A DNA stretch of 64,000 bases from Nocardia carnea (GTDB lineage: Bacteria > Actinomycetota > Actinomycetes > Mycobacteriales > Mycobacteriaceae), in NCBI RefSeq assembly GCF_029868855.1, contig NZ_JARWOV010000105.1, positions 1-64,000 of the forward strand, written 5' to 3'. The notes under the pieces are model-generated. The model was given only the letters and a program-made list of their open reading frames with translations, was not told the DNA's origin and did no database searches. Below, in pieces: positions 20,646 through 29,789 of the stretch (within the stretch, counting starts at the first letter, position 1; each line of letters opens with the position of its first letter). The translations under genes and the position numbers were made by a program.

Positions 20646-21698
20646 ATGAGCGCACCCGGGATCCGGCGGTTGCCCGTGGCTGCGCTGCTTGCCGGTCTCA
20701 CCGCGGCGCTGGTGGTCGTGTCCGTTCTCGCGCTGATGCTCGGCGCGGTGCATATTCCGTGGCGGGCCACCGCCGGTTTCCTGTGGGCCGAACTCACCGG
20801 CGGTGTCGTCGTGGCGGCGGATATCGCCGAGTACCGGATCGTTGTCGACTCCCGGTTGCCGCGGGTCGTGCTGGCGGCAGCCGTCGGTGCGGGGCTCGGT
20901 GCCGTCGGGTTGCTGGTTCAGGCCATGGTGCGCAACGCCCTCGCCGATCCGTATGTGCTGGGGATTTCGTCGGGTGCGTCGGTGGGTGCCACTGCGGTCG
21001 TGCTTTTCGGCGCCTTCGGTGCGCTGGGGGTCTACGCCCTGTCGTCCGCTGCCTTCGCCGGGGCACTGGGCGCCACCGTTCTCGTCTACCTGATGGCCCG
21101 GTCGAGCAGCGGGCTGGTGCCGTTGCGGCTGGTGCTCACGGGTACCGCGGTCGGCTACGGATTCTCCGCGGTGACTACGGTGCTGGTGTTCATGGCACCG
21201 CACGGCGACGCCGCCCGCTCGGTGATGTTCTGGCTGCTCGGCAGCCTGGCCGGTGCGACCTGGCAGATGATCCCGCTGGTGGTCACCGTTGCCGTGGTGG
21301 GCCTGGCGATCATCGCGGCGTGCGCCCGGCAGCTGAATGCTCTGTCGATGGGTGACGAGGTCAGCGCCGGGCTCGGCTTGAACGCCTCCCGGTTCCGCCT
21401 GCTGCTCTTCGTGGTCTCCGCTGCGATGACGGGCTGTTTCGTCGCGGTCTGCGGGGCCATCGGGTTCGTCGGCCTGGTGGTGCCCCACGTCGCCCGGCTA
21501 CTGGTCGGCGCCGACCACCGGCGGTTGATACTGGTGACCCCGCTGCTGGGCGCGGTGTTCCTGGTGACCGCCGACCTGGTGGCCCGTATTCTCCTGCCGC
21601 CGCAGGAGTTACCGCTGGGCGCCGTCACGGCCGCGGTGGGCGTGCCCGTGTTCGTTCTGCTGATGCGACGGCGCGGCGCACTGACCGGAGGCGGCTGA
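20646..21698 (+). CDS. btuC: FecCD-type ABC permease, cobalamin uptake
   Basis: A 350-aa polytopic permease of the BtuC/FecCD family with about ten hydrophobic helices. Family marks are SRLPRVVLAAAVGAGLGAVGLLVQAMVRNALADPYVLGISSG, CGAIGFVGLVVPHVARLLVGADHR and LLPPQELPLGAVTAAVGVPVFVLLM. The frame opens at 20547, but the ATG at 20646 gives the normal N-terminus. No clear ribosome site precedes it. It is the first gene under the riboswitch, and its stop overlaps the ATPase start by one base. Confidence 0.9.
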   Translation: MSAPGIRRLPVAALLAGLTAALVVVSVLALMLGAVHIPWRATAGFLWAELTGGVVVAADIAEYRIVVDSRLPRVVLAAAVGAGLGAVGLLVQAMVRNALADPYVLGISSGASVGATAVVLFGAFGALGVYALSSAAFAGALGATVLVYLMARSSSGLVPLRLVLTGTAVGYGFSAVTTVLVFMAPHGDAARSVMFWLLGSLAGATWQMIPLVVTVAVVGLAIIAACARQLNALSMGDEVSAGLGLNASRFRLLLFVVSAAMTGCFVAVCGAIGFVGLVVPHVARLLVGADHRRLILVTPLLGAVFLVTADLVARILLPPQELPLGAVTAAVGVPVFVLLMRRRGALTGGG

Positions 21699-22468
21699 TG
21701 CGTGTCGACTACGACAATGTCACCGTGGCGATCGGCGGCACGACGATCGTCGAGGGAGTGACCCTGGCCGCCGAAGCCGGGCAGTTCATCGGCATCGTGG
21801 GCCCGAACGGCAGCGGTAAGTCCACCCTGCTGCGTTGCCTGTACCGCGCCGTGTCCCCCAGCTCGGGGCGGGTTCTGGTGGACGGCACGGATATCGCGGC
21901 GATCGGTATGCGCGAGAATGCCCGTCGAGTGGCGGCGCTGACCCAGGACACCACCACACCGTTCGATTTCACCGCGGCCGAGGTCGTCGCCACGGGACGC
22001 TTACCGCACGGGGCACTGCTGCGCGGCACCCACCGGCGCGACGAGGAGATCTGCGCGGCGGCGATGACGACGGCCGATATCGCTCATCTCGCCGACCGCG
22101 GTTTCCTGTCGCTGTCGGGCGGTGAACGCCAGCGTGTACTGATCGCCCGGGCGCTGGCCCAGCAGCCGCGCGTGCTGGTGCTGGACGAACCGACCAATCA
22201 TCTGGATGTCCACCACCAGTTCAGCGTCCTGTCCGCGGCGCGCGGTCTGGGTATCACGGTGGTCGCGGCCCTGCACGACTTGAATCTGGCTGCCCAGTAC
22301 TGTGATCGGCTCTTCGTGCTGCACGCGGGCCGGGTCGTCTGCTCAGGCCCGCCGGGCGAGGTGATCACCGCGGAGGTGATCGCCCGCTGGTTCTCGATCG
22401 GCGGCCATATCGTCACCCATCCCCGGCTCGGTGTTCCGCAGATCATTTTCGACGAGAAGGACTGTTAG
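21698..22468 (+). CDS. btuD: ABC transporter ATP-binding protein, cobalamin uptake
   Basis: A 256-aa ATPase of the FepC/BtuD family. Walker A is GPNGSGKST, the signature LSGGERQRV and Walker B VLVLDEPTNHLD, followed by the switch histidine in VVAALHDLNLAA. It powers uptake through the BtuC-type permease. The start codon shares its A with the upstream stop (TGATG), and the next gene begins directly after its stop, so the three genes form a tight operon under cobalamin control. Confidence 0.92.
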   Translation: MRVDYDNVTVAIGGTTIVEGVTLAAEAGQFIGIVGPNGSGKSTLLRCLYRAVSPSSGRVLVDGTDIAAIGMRENARRVAALTQDTTTPFDFTAAEVVATGRLPHGALLRGTHRRDEEICAAAMTTADIAHLADRGFLSLSGGERQRVLIARALAQQPRVLVLDEPTNHLDVHHQFSVLSAARGLGITVVAALHDLNLAAQYCDRLFVLHAGRVVCSGPPGEVITAEVIARWFSIGGHIVTHPRLGVPQIIFDEKDC

Positions 22469-23479
22469 ATGAGGTCTCCCCGATTGTTCGTGGCACTGGC
22501 CGTCACGGCCGCGGTCGTTTCCACCGCATGCGGCGCCGAGGTGCAGCAGCCCGCCGAGGCTTCCACCGGAGCGGCGGTGAACGTCACCAACTGCGGGGCG
22601 CCGCTGACCGTCGACGGAGTCCCCGAGCGGGTCGTCACCAACGACACCGGTATCACCGAGATGATGTTCGCGCTCGGGCTGGCCGACCGGTTGGTGGGCT
22701 ACACCAGTTATCGCGGTAAGGAACGCGATATCGCGTCCTCACCGTGGCAGGCCGATTTCGACCGTACGACGATGCTCGGTGACGCGTTCACCCGCGAGGT
22801 CGTCCAAGCGGCCGATCCCGATTTCGTCTTCGCCGGGTGGAACTACGGATTCAAGGAGTCCACCGGCCTCACCCCGGAGTGGGTGCGTTCGATCGGGGCG
22901 GTGCCGTACCAGTTGACCGAGGCGTGCCGGCAACCCGGAACGGACCGCCGCGGCGTGATGGAACCGCTGGACGCGCTCTATGCGGATCTGGCCAACCTCG
23001 GGGATATCTTCGGTGTGCGGGCGAAGGCCGACCAGCTCATCGCACAGTATCGGGACCAGGTCGCAAAGGCCGCAGGCAGTGCCCCGGCCGGGCGGGAACC
23101 GGCCCGGGTGTTCCTGTTCGACAGTGCAACTCCCGAACCGTTCACCTCGGGCCGGACCGCGGCGCCGTCGCAGATCATCCGTGCGGCGGGGGGCAGCAAT
23201 ATCTTCGATGATCTGAACGATTCCTGGATCAGCGCGTCGTGGGAGGCGGCGGCGCAACGGGATCCGCAGGTGATTCTGATCGTGGACTACGGTGCGGGAC
23301 CGGAGAACTCGGTGCAGGCCAAGATCGAGCAACTCCGCACCCACCCGCTGATGGCGGGTACCACGGCTGTCCGGGAGGACAATATTCTCGCGCTGCCCTA
23401 CGCCGCGCTGGTGGAAGGGCCGCGTAATCCGCAAACCGTGGTCACCGTGGCGGATTTCCTCCGATCGAAGGGTTACTAG
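22469..23479 (+). CDS. btuF: Corrinoid-binding lipoprotein of ABC importer
   Basis: A 336-aa periplasmic-binding-protein (FepB/BtuF fold) lipoprotein. The signal sequence ends in the lipobox VSTAC with acylated C21. VPERVVTNDTGITEMMFALGLADRLVGYTSY opens the first lobe, and an FVFAGWNYGFKESTGLTPEWVRSIG stretch and VILIVDYGAGP mark the second. It captures the ligand outside the membrane and delivers it to the permease. The ATG is immediately after the ATPase stop. The riboswitch upstream argues for a cobalamin or cobinamide ligand. Confidence 0.88.
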   Translation: MRSPRLFVALAVTAAVVSTACGAEVQQPAEASTGAAVNVTNCGAPLTVDGVPERVVTNDTGITEMMFALGLADRLVGYTSYRGKERDIASSPWQADFDRTTMLGDAFTREVVQAADPDFVFAGWNYGFKESTGLTPEWVRSIGAVPYQLTEACRQPGTDRRGVMEPLDALYADLANLGDIFGVRAKADQLIAQYRDQVAKAAGSAPAGREPARVFLFDSATPEPFTSGRTAAPSQIIRAAGGSNIFDDLNDSWISASWEAAAQRDPQVILIVDYGAGPENSVQAKIEQLRTHPLMAGTTAVREDNILALPYAALVEGPRNPQTVVTVADFLRSKGY

Positions 23480-23493
23480 CGAAACAGCGCACG

Positions 23494-24222
23494 CTACAAC
23501 CGGAACCGCTGCAGCAGCGCCGGGATCTTGGACGCCGACATCAGCGCCTTGAACTGCCAGCTGTCGTCGCGCGGGAGGATGCCGCCGCGTTGGGTGACGT
23601 CGAAGGCGTCGTAGAGGGTTTCGCCCTCTTCCATCAGCCCGTCGGCGTTGAAGTGGTAGCGGTCGACCGCGGGGCACTGGATGAAACGGCCGGTGCCGTA
23701 CAGCACCGGGGCACTGCCGTCGTAGGGGTAGAGCCGCAGCGGCCCGTCCCAGTGGCCGCTGCCGATATAGCGGATGACGATCCGGACCTTCTCGTCGGGC
23801 ATGACATCGAGATAGACCTGGTCGGGCAGTGGGTCGTAGCGCCAGTCCGGGATGGCGTCGAAGAAGGCGAAGTTGTACTTCACGAATTCGTCGATACCGA
23901 CGATGGTGCGGCCGAAGGTGGTGACGTCGGTGTAGCGGATATCCGGCGCGTACAGCTCGTGGTTGAGGCTCATATCCCGGGCCAGGAAGCTCCACCAGTA
24001 CTTCTTCGCCCACTCCATAAGCCAGGACAGATCGAGACCGAGTTTGCCGTAGTACTCGAGCTTCCGGTCGAACCGGTCGAACCATTCCTCGGTGGTGGCC
24101 TGCAGCTCGGGTTCGGGGATCACGCGGATCGGCACAGCGCGGTTGCCGTCCAGGAACTCGGGGGCGGGCCGGGCGAGGCGGGGGCGGCGCAGCGCCTGCT
24201 GGAACTTTTCCTCACTGAACAC
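23494..24222 (-). CDS. NTF2-like/SnoaL-like protein
   Basis: A 242-aa protein with a nuclear-transport-factor-2-like alpha+beta cone: WSFLARDMSLNHELYAPDIRYTDVTTFGRTIVGIDEFVKYNFAFFDAIPDWRYDP is characteristic of SnoaL-like domains. It carries a basic N-terminal extension of about 60 residues. Its biochemical role is unknown; relatives include polyketide cyclases, dehydratases and many uncharacterised proteins near TetR repressors. The start is GTG 24222 with AAAGG upstream. It is divergent from a TetR gene with operator-like palindromes between them, so it is the probable target. Confidence 0.72.
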   Translation of the reverse strand: MFSEEKFQQALRRPRLARPAPEFLDGNRAVPIRVIPEPELQATTEEWFDRFDRKLEYYGKLGLDLSWLMEWAKKYWWSFLARDMSLNHELYAPDIRYTDVTTFGRTIVGIDEFVKYNFAFFDAIPDWRYDPLPDQVYLDVMPDEKVRIVIRYIGSGHWDGPLRLYPYDGSAPVLYGTGRFIQCPAVDRYHFNADGLMEEGETLYDAFDVTQRGGILPRDDSWQFKALMSASKIPALLQRFRL

Positions 24223-24270
24223 AGCGGCAACCTTTCGGCGGGCGCGGGCCGGCCGCTCCCGGGATCAACT

Positions 24271-24296
24271 TGAATCGTATGATTCATGTTGAATCA
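24271..24296. promoter_or_regulatory. Two overlapping TetR-type operators
   Basis: Three half-sites alternate in orientation. TGAATC-GTAT-GATTCA (24271-24286) is a perfect palindrome, and TGATTCA-TGT-TGAATCA (24280-24296) is a second perfect palindrome sharing the middle half-site. They lie between the NTF2-like gene and the divergent TetR gene, where an autorepressor would act on both promoters. Confidence 0.78.
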
Positions 24297-24335
24297 CCTG
24301 ATGTCAATGGACCCGGTCGATGCGAGGATGAACCG

Positions 24336-24953
24336 ATGAGCGCACCGAAACTGTGGCGCGGCCGGACCCTGGACGACAGATCCGCGGAGCGCCGCGAACA
24401 ATTGGTGGACGTCGGTTTCGATCTGCTGGGTACCGACGGGCCGGCGGCGGTCACCATGCGGGCCGTGACCCGCCGCGCCAACCTGAGCCCCCGCTACTTC
24501 TACGAAAGCTTCGCCGACCGCACAGCGCTGCTCACCGCCGTCTACGACCGCCTGGAAACCGAGCTCTCGACCCGGCTCGGTGCGGCCGGCACGGGTGCGG
24601 ATACGCCCACCACCGTCCGTTCGGCGCTCGAGATCTGCGCCGCCTATTTCGAAGAGGATCCGCGCCGGGCCCGGGTGCTGCTCCGCGAACCACTCACCGA
24701 CGACACGCTGCGCCGGTACAGCGCGGACCGGCTCCCGGTCTTCCTCCGCACCGTGCTCCCCACCCTGGGCACCGACGTGAACGCCCTCCTGCCCGACAGT
24801 GAAGAAACCCTCATCATCAACGCGACCGCACTCAGCGGCGCTTTGGTCGCTCTGTATGTGGACTGGATCGACGGCCGGCTGCCGGTACCACGCGACCGCT
24901 TGGTGGACGCGGCCACCGATATCGTGCTCGCCCTCGCACGAACCACGACCTAG
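24336..24953 (+). CDS. TetR-family transcriptional regulator
   Basis: A 205-aa TetR repressor. The helix-turn-helix is at about 30-70 (VDVGFDLLGTDGPAAVTMRAVTRRANLSPRYFYESFADRTALL), with an all-alpha C-terminal ligand domain. The ATG at 24336, preceded by GAGGA, is chosen over an earlier in-frame start because it begins past the operator. It probably represses itself and the divergent NTF2-like gene through the 24271-24296 sites. The ligand is unknown. Confidence 0.85.
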   Translation: MSAPKLWRGRTLDDRSAERREQLVDVGFDLLGTDGPAAVTMRAVTRRANLSPRYFYESFADRTALLTAVYDRLETELSTRLGAAGTGADTPTTVRSALEICAAYFEEDPRRARVLLREPLTDDTLRRYSADRLPVFLRTVLPTLGTDVNALLPDSEETLIINATALSGALVALYVDWIDGRLPVPRDRLVDAATDIVLALARTTT

Positions 24954-25178
24954 CGGCGGCACCGGGGTGCCCCGGACCGAATCGCCTGCCGGACTCGCCG
25001 AACCACGCCGTCGCCGGTCGGCGGTGGCGGGCTGTTCCTGCGTGGCGAGCAGTGTTTCGCCCGGAGTCCGCGGTTAGTCTGTAGCCGCACCGGACCGGCA
25101 TTCCGGCCGGTCCGCTGAATCCGTCCCACCGCAGTCGTGCACGTCCCCATTGTTTTCCGTCGAGGAAGGTGGTCGGCC

Positions 25179-26084
25179 ATGCCCGGCGTACGGAGATATC
25201 CCGGCATCACCGCATCGGTGCTCGTATTTGCAGTGATCGGCCTGATCTTCGTGCCGCGCGCCGAGGCCGTCGTCGCCGACAGTGCCTGTGGCGCACCGCT
25301 GGCACCCGCCGCCGTCGCCGAGATCGTCACCCTCTCCGATACTTCCGAGTTGCTCGACGAGCAGACCGGGCCGGCCCTGGCCCGGCTCGAACGTGCGGTG
25401 GAACAGCATCGGCGCATCACCGAGATCCTGGTGGCGTATCGGGACCGGCGGGGCTTGCTGCCACTGGGACTCGACGCCGTGGAGCAGGCGGCCGTTATGC
25501 CGTTGCAGCACAACCCCGGCGCGTTCGACGACCCGGAATGGGCGCATCGCGTCAGCCTCGAGCTGCTGGCGCGCTTCCTGCGCAACCTGCACGCCGAGTT
25601 CACCGGCGCCCCGGCCGATCCGCAGTGGGCCCACTATTTCGCGCTCGCCCGGCAGTGCGAACTGTCCGCCGCACGGGTCGCGATGGCGGGCTACAACGCC
25701 CATCTCAGCGTCGACCTCGCCTATTCCGTCGCCGCGACGCAGGCGACACCGGCCCAGGCCCGCGACCATTTCACCATCGTCGACGCGATAGCCCGCCACG
25801 GGTTCCTCATCGTCGATCTCACAAAAGCCGTCTACGGCGCCGATCTCGGCCCGCTGTGGCGGTTCTATTTCGTGGGTGATGGACTCGACGCCGTCCTCGG
25901 CGCGGGTGTGGCCACCGGTCCCCTGCTGCGGCTGGCCGATGCGGGCGCCAATGTGGTGATCTTCGGTAACGGCCTGGCCCTCCAGGATCCGGCCGCCGCA
26001 CCGGCGGCTCGGGCGGAGATCGATATCCTGTGGCGCAGTGCCGACGCCGCCTTCGAACTACTCGCCGCCCGCGGCGCGCTCTAG
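25179..26084 (+). CDS. DUF5995-family secreted protein
   Basis: A 301-aa protein whose N-terminal hydrophobic segment (YPGITASVLVFAVIGLIFVPRAEA) looks like a Sec signal peptide. The mature part is helical with EHRRITEILVAYRDRRG, WAHYFALARQCELSAARVAMAGYNAHLSVDLAYSV and FYFVGDGLD, which fit the DUF5995 family. The function is unknown. The ATG at 25179 has GAGGAAGG ten bases upstream. Its last codons (AAAPAARAEIDILW) are echoed at 29926-29975, a probable scrap of a paralogue. It overlaps the convergent sulfatase-modifier-like gene by 4 bp. Confidence 0.78.
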   Translation: MPGVRRYPGITASVLVFAVIGLIFVPRAEAVVADSACGAPLAPAAVAEIVTLSDTSELLDEQTGPALARLERAVEQHRRITEILVAYRDRRGLLPLGLDAVEQAAVMPLQHNPGAFDDPEWAHRVSLELLARFLRNLHAEFTGAPADPQWAHYFALARQCELSAARVAMAGYNAHLSVDLAYSVAATQATPAQARDHFTIVDAIARHGFLIVDLTKAVYGADLGPLWRFYFVGDGLDAVLGAGVATGPLLRLADAGANVVIFGNGLALQDPAAAPAARAEIDILWRSADAAFELLAARGAL

Positions 26085-26725
26085 ACCGAGCGGGCGACCC
26101 GGAACCCGACATCGTCGAGGCGCAGTGTCGGATGGCTGCGCCGCCGCACCGAGGCCCGGCAACTCCAGTGTTCGTCGAACCAGCCGCCACCGCGCAGCAC
26201 CCGGTATTCGCCGTACACGGCGGGATCGTAGAAATCCCAGCACCATTCCCACACATTGCCGAGCATGTCGTACAGCCCCCACGCATTGGGCTGTTTCCGG
26301 CCGGCGGGCTGCGCGGTGCCGCCGGAATTGCCGCGGTACCAGGCGATATCGTCGAGTTCGCCGTAGCGGGGTCCCGTGGTCCCGGCCCGGCAGGCGTACT
26401 CCCATTCGGCCTCGGTGGGCAGGCGATACCCGTCGGCGGAGTCCACCACTTCCGTGTTCTCCCCGGTCCGGCTGTACACCGGGGTCAGTCCTTCCCGCTC
26501 GGACAAGCGGTTACAGAATCGCACCGCGTCATCCCAGGACACGCTGTCGACCGGCAGTCCGTCGCCGGCGTCGTCCCCGGCGATCGCCGCGTACTGCGCC
26601 CGGGTCACCGGCAGGGCCGCGATACGGAACGCCGCGACCTCCACCGGCCAGCGCCGTTCCGTCCGGCGATCCGACAGCTCTACGCGGCCGGGCCGGATAT
26701 CCACCAGCGCAATCCCGATATCCAC
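26081..26725 (-). CDS. SUMF1/FGE-domain protein
   Basis: A 214-aa protein of the formylglycine-generating-enzyme / SUMF1 superfamily. Visible blocks are PVDSVSWDDAVRFCNRLSEREGL, YRLPTEAEWEYACRAGT, NAWGLYDMLGNVWEWCWDFYD and VLRGGGWFDEHWSCRASVRRR. True FGEs activate sulfatases using two copper-binding cysteines near the C-terminus; only one cysteine (WSCRAS) sits in that region here and no sulfatase is nearby, so a different role is possible. The start is GTG 26725. Confidence 0.82.
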   Translation of the reverse strand: MDIGIALVDIRPGRVELSDRRTERRWPVEVAAFRIAALPVTRAQYAAIAGDDAGDGLPVDSVSWDDAVRFCNRLSEREGLTPVYSRTGENTEVVDSADGYRLPTEAEWEYACRAGTTGPRYGELDDIAWYRGNSGGTAQPAGRKQPNAWGLYDMLGNVWEWCWDFYDPAVYGEYRVLRGGGWFDEHWSCRASVRRRSHPTLRLDDVGFRVARSV

Positions 26726-26832
26726 GGGTCGTGTCTATCAGCAGGGGCACTCGGCCGGCACAGCAGCCCGAGGTGGCGGCCGGAACCGTACCGCGGTCCC
26801 CTGACCGGACCGCCGGGTCGACGTGAACTCCT

Positions 26833-27738
26833 TCAAGCCGGTAGCCCCACCAGTTCGGCGCTGTCGCTCCAGAGTTTCCGCGCGGCTTCCGCGGTGCACG
26901 CCGCCGACGGGTCCGGCCAGGTGAGCTGCCCGCCGCGCAGCGCCGCGTAGATCCGCCCGGCCGGCGGCCGGGTGGTCCCCGCGGCCAGATCCGCCAAGGT
27001 GTTCGCGGCGTCCGGCCGGGTGTTGAGGGTGCGATCGAACCGGCGGGCCGGCCGGCTCAGCATCGGTGACCCCATCAGCGACCACGCCGCCCGCAGATGC
27101 AACGGCAGTTCTCTGGCGAGCCCGGTACCGAAGACCTGCCCCGGGCAGTAGGCGATCGCGGTGATCTTTCTGCCCGGCCCCGATGGCTGCTCCGACAAGG
27201 CCCGCGCGGTGAGCACGGCGCACAGCTTCGACGCGGTGTAGGCGTGTTCACCGGCCTTTCGTGGCCGGTGGTCCAGTTCCGGATCGCGGTCGGGGTGGGC
27301 CAGCAGTGCCGCGTCGGCGTGCCGGGGCGGCACGAGGCCGGCGCCGGTGGCGGGATCATGGGTACCACTGGTCGTCAGAATCACCGTCGCCCCCTCGGTG
27401 AGCGAGGGCAGCAGCAGGCGCAGGAGCAGATAGTGCGCGAGGTGATTGACCGCGAAGGTGGTCTCGAATCCGTCGGCTGTCCGGCTGCCGGTATCGGCGC
27501 GCACCAGGCCGGCGTTCAGGATCAGCGCGTCGATCGATGTCGCGGCCAGTTCGTCGCGGACAGCGGCGGCGAACGCCCGCACCGATTCCAGGTCGGTCAG
27601 TTCCAGTGGAAGCGATCCGCCGAACTCCCGCACCCGCCGCGCGCCCAGGAGCAGCCGGGTATCGCCCGAACACCGGAGGCGACCGGCCGCAATGGCCCCG
27701 AATCCGGACGTACCGCCGGTCATCACCATCGTCGACAT
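26833..27738 (-). CDS. Short-chain dehydrogenase/reductase
   Basis: A 301-aa SDR oxidoreductase with the cofactor loop TGGTSGFG near the N-terminus, ILNAGL (NAG motif), and the catalytic region with Tyr and Lys in YTASKLCAVL. It resembles plant-type protochlorophyllide-reductase-like or retinol-dehydrogenase-like SDRs that modify lipophilic substrates. The upstream extension of the frame to 27840 is rejected because ATG 27738 has GAGGGG and starts the Rossmann strand directly. Confidence 0.85.
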   Translation of the reverse strand: MSTMVMTGGTSGFGAIAAGRLRCSGDTRLLLGARRVREFGGSLPLELTDLESVRAFAAAVRDELAATSIDALILNAGLVRADTGSRTADGFETTFAVNHLAHYLLLRLLLPSLTEGATVILTTSGTHDPATGAGLVPPRHADAALLAHPDRDPELDHRPRKAGEHAYTASKLCAVLTARALSEQPSGPGRKITAIAYCPGQVFGTGLARELPLHLRAAWSLMGSPMLSRPARRFDRTLNTRPDAANTLADLAAGTTRPPAGRIYAALRGGQLTWPDPSAACTAEAARKLWSDSAELVGLPA

Positions 27739-27874
27739 CAGTGCCCCTCGACATCCGCCGGATCGTGCTCCCAGAATAGGGCGTATCCCCCGGCGCCGCT
27801 TCCGGTTGCGCGAATGGGCAATCGCGGCCGGATTCGGCACCGCGGCCGGATTAGCGCCGCCGGGCGGGCCATGA

Positions 27875-28510
27875 TCAGTAGGCGGCGGTGAACCGCATAC
27901 CGCGATGCGCGCAGCGTTCGGCCTCGTCGAGCAGTACCACCGCGAGGTCGGCGTAGGACAGCGCCGATCGCCCGTGCCGATCGACCACCAAGGTGTCCCG
28001 GCCCAGCCGATAGCGTCCGGTGCGGGTTCCGGTGTGCAATTGCGCCGGCGGGCTCAGATAGGTCCAGTCGCTGCGGGCGGCCCGGCACACCGCGAGCTGA
28101 TCGGCGCAGGCACGGGCGATAGGGCGCAGGGACTCGGGGAATCCCGGTTCGTCCATCACCGTCACCCCGTCGGTGCCGGGTACGGTCAGCGTGGCCGCGC
28201 CGCCGACGATCAGCAATCGCGTCCCGGTGCGCGCGGTGGCGGCCGTGAGATTGCCTGCGGTGGTGATCAACTCGTTTTCCCGTCCGGCGGCCGGCCGGGT
28301 CGCGCTGATCACGAGATCCTGGCCGACGGTGAGATCGGCGACGTCCTCGGGGTCCGCGGCATCGCCGATCCGGACCTCGGCGGCACGCGGTATCTCATGC
28401 GCCCGATCGGGACTGCGGAGCACCGCGGTGACCCGGTGGCCGCGGTCCAGAGCTTCGGCGACCGTCCGGCTGCCGGCCTGTCCGGCCGCGCCGAAAATGG
28501 TGATACGCAT
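27875..28510 (-). CDS. NAD(P)-binding NmrA/YwnB-like protein
   Basis: A 211-aa Rossmann-fold protein beginning RITIFGAAGQAGSRTVAEALDRGHRVTAVLRSP, with LVISATRPAAGRENEL, RLLIVGGAATLTV and a C-terminal FTAAY, typical of NAD(P)H-binding proteins of the NmrA/atypical SDR family that act as reductases or redox sensors. ATG 28510 has GAAGGA upstream. It starts 38 bp after the MFS transporter gene on the same strand and is probably co-expressed with it. Confidence 0.82.
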   Translation of the reverse strand: MRITIFGAAGQAGSRTVAEALDRGHRVTAVLRSPDRAHEIPRAAEVRIGDAADPEDVADLTVGQDLVISATRPAAGRENELITTAGNLTAATARTGTRLLIVGGAATLTVPGTDGVTVMDEPGFPESLRPIARACADQLAVCRAARSDWTYLSPPAQLHTGTRTGRYRLGRDTLVVDRHGRSALSYADLAVVLLDEAERCAHRGMRFTAAY

Positions 28511-28548
28511 ACGTTTCCTTCTCCGAATACCGGTTGCGCGAACTGTGG

Positions 28549-29778
28549 TCACTGTGCTCGAGTGGACCGGCCGAGCAACCGGTCGGCGGCCCACAGCAAT
28601 ACCGTGGCTGTCGCCAGCGCGCCCCCCGCCACGCCCACGCCGATCCACCCGGCCCGGTCCCACGCGACGGCGGTGAGCGCCGATCCGGCTGCCCCGCCGA
28701 GGAAGAAGGCCGTCATGAATGCCGAGTTCAACCGGTTGCGGAGTTCGGGGGCGAGCGCGTACAGCACGTTCTGGTTGCTGTTGAGCAGCGACTGCTGACC
28801 CACGGTGAGCACTATCGCGCCGGCGATCAGTGCCGGAAGTGAACTTCCACCGGCACCGAGCACGATCCAGGCCACCACCAGCAAGACCGCGCCCGCACCC
28901 GCAACCCGGTGCACCTGTCCACGGTCGGCCAGGCGGCCGGCGACGGGGGTCGCGACGGTGCCCGCGATCCCGACCAGCCCGAACAACCCGATCGTGGCCT
29001 CGGACCACTGATAGCCGGGGCCTGCCAGCAGGAAGGTCACACCGGTCCAGAACAGCGTGAACGACGCCATCGACAGGGCGCCGAGCCCGGCCCGCCGCCG
29101 CAGTACGGAATTCGTCCGGAGCAGCCCCGCCGTGGACCGTAGCAGCGCCGGATACGACATCCCCACCGGTGCATGCACCGCGGGCAGCGACCGCCACAGC
29201 GCGACGGCCACCGCCGCCAGGGCGGCCGCGCCGAACCAGTACACGGTGCGCCAGCCACCGACCTCGCTCAACAGCCCCGCGACGGTCCGGGCCAGCAAAC
29301 TGCCGATCAGCAAACCGCTCATCACGGTGCCGACCACCCGGCCACGCCGTTCGGGCGTGGTCAGCGCAACGGCGAAGGTCACCAGCACCTGCGCCGCGAC
29401 CGAGGTGAACGCCGCAAGCGCGGTCGCGGCCAGCAGCACCACCCCGTTTCCGGCGACACCGCAGACCAGCAGGAACAACGCTGTGGCGCCGAAGAGTGTC
29501 ACCGCCAGACGCCGCCGTTCGAAGAGATCGGCCAGCGGCAGCAGCAGGAACAGACCCAGTGCGTAACCGGCTTGGGCGGCGGTGACGATCAGCGCGGCGG
29601 TACCGGTACTCAGCCCGAAGTCGCCACGGATCGCGTCCAGCAATGGTTGTGCGAAATAGTTGCCGGCCACGATCAGGCCGGTCGCCACCGACATCAGCAT
29701 CAGCAGTCCGCGGGACAGGCCGCGGGCTTCGGCCGGGTCGGCTCCGAGAGGCGGCCGGGCCGCTGTCGTCATGCTCAT
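28549..29778 (-). CDS. MFS transporter (12 helices, drug-efflux type)
   Basis: A 409-aa major facilitator permease with about 12 hydrophobic helices. The first loop has NYFAQPLLDAIRGDFG, helix 2 GYALGLFLLLPLADLFERRR and loop 6-7 a short hydrophilic link, matching AraJ/YdeA-type efflux permeases. It probably exports small molecules by proton antiport. The divergent LysR gene that would control it now lies 1.3 kb away because a foreign cassette separates them; the original promoter region and LysR 5' end are duplicated at 29790-29902 and 31071-31183. Confidence 0.87.
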   Translation of the reverse strand: MSMTTAARPPLGADPAEARGLSRGLLMLMSVATGLIVAGNYFAQPLLDAIRGDFGLSTGTAALIVTAAQAGYALGLFLLLPLADLFERRRLAVTLFGATALFLLVCGVAGNGVVLLAATALAAFTSVAAQVLVTFAVALTTPERRGRVVGTVMSGLLIGSLLARTVAGLLSEVGGWRTVYWFGAAALAAVAVALWRSLPAVHAPVGMSYPALLRSTAGLLRTNSVLRRRAGLGALSMASFTLFWTGVTFLLAGPGYQWSEATIGLFGLVGIAGTVATPVAGRLADRGQVHRVAGAGAVLLVVAWIVLGAGGSSLPALIAGAIVLTVGQQSLLNSNQNVLYALAPELRNRLNSAFMTAFFLGGAAGSALTAVAWDRAGWIGVGVAGGALATATVLLWAADRLLGRSTRAQ

Positions 29779-29789
29779 GACCTCAACCT

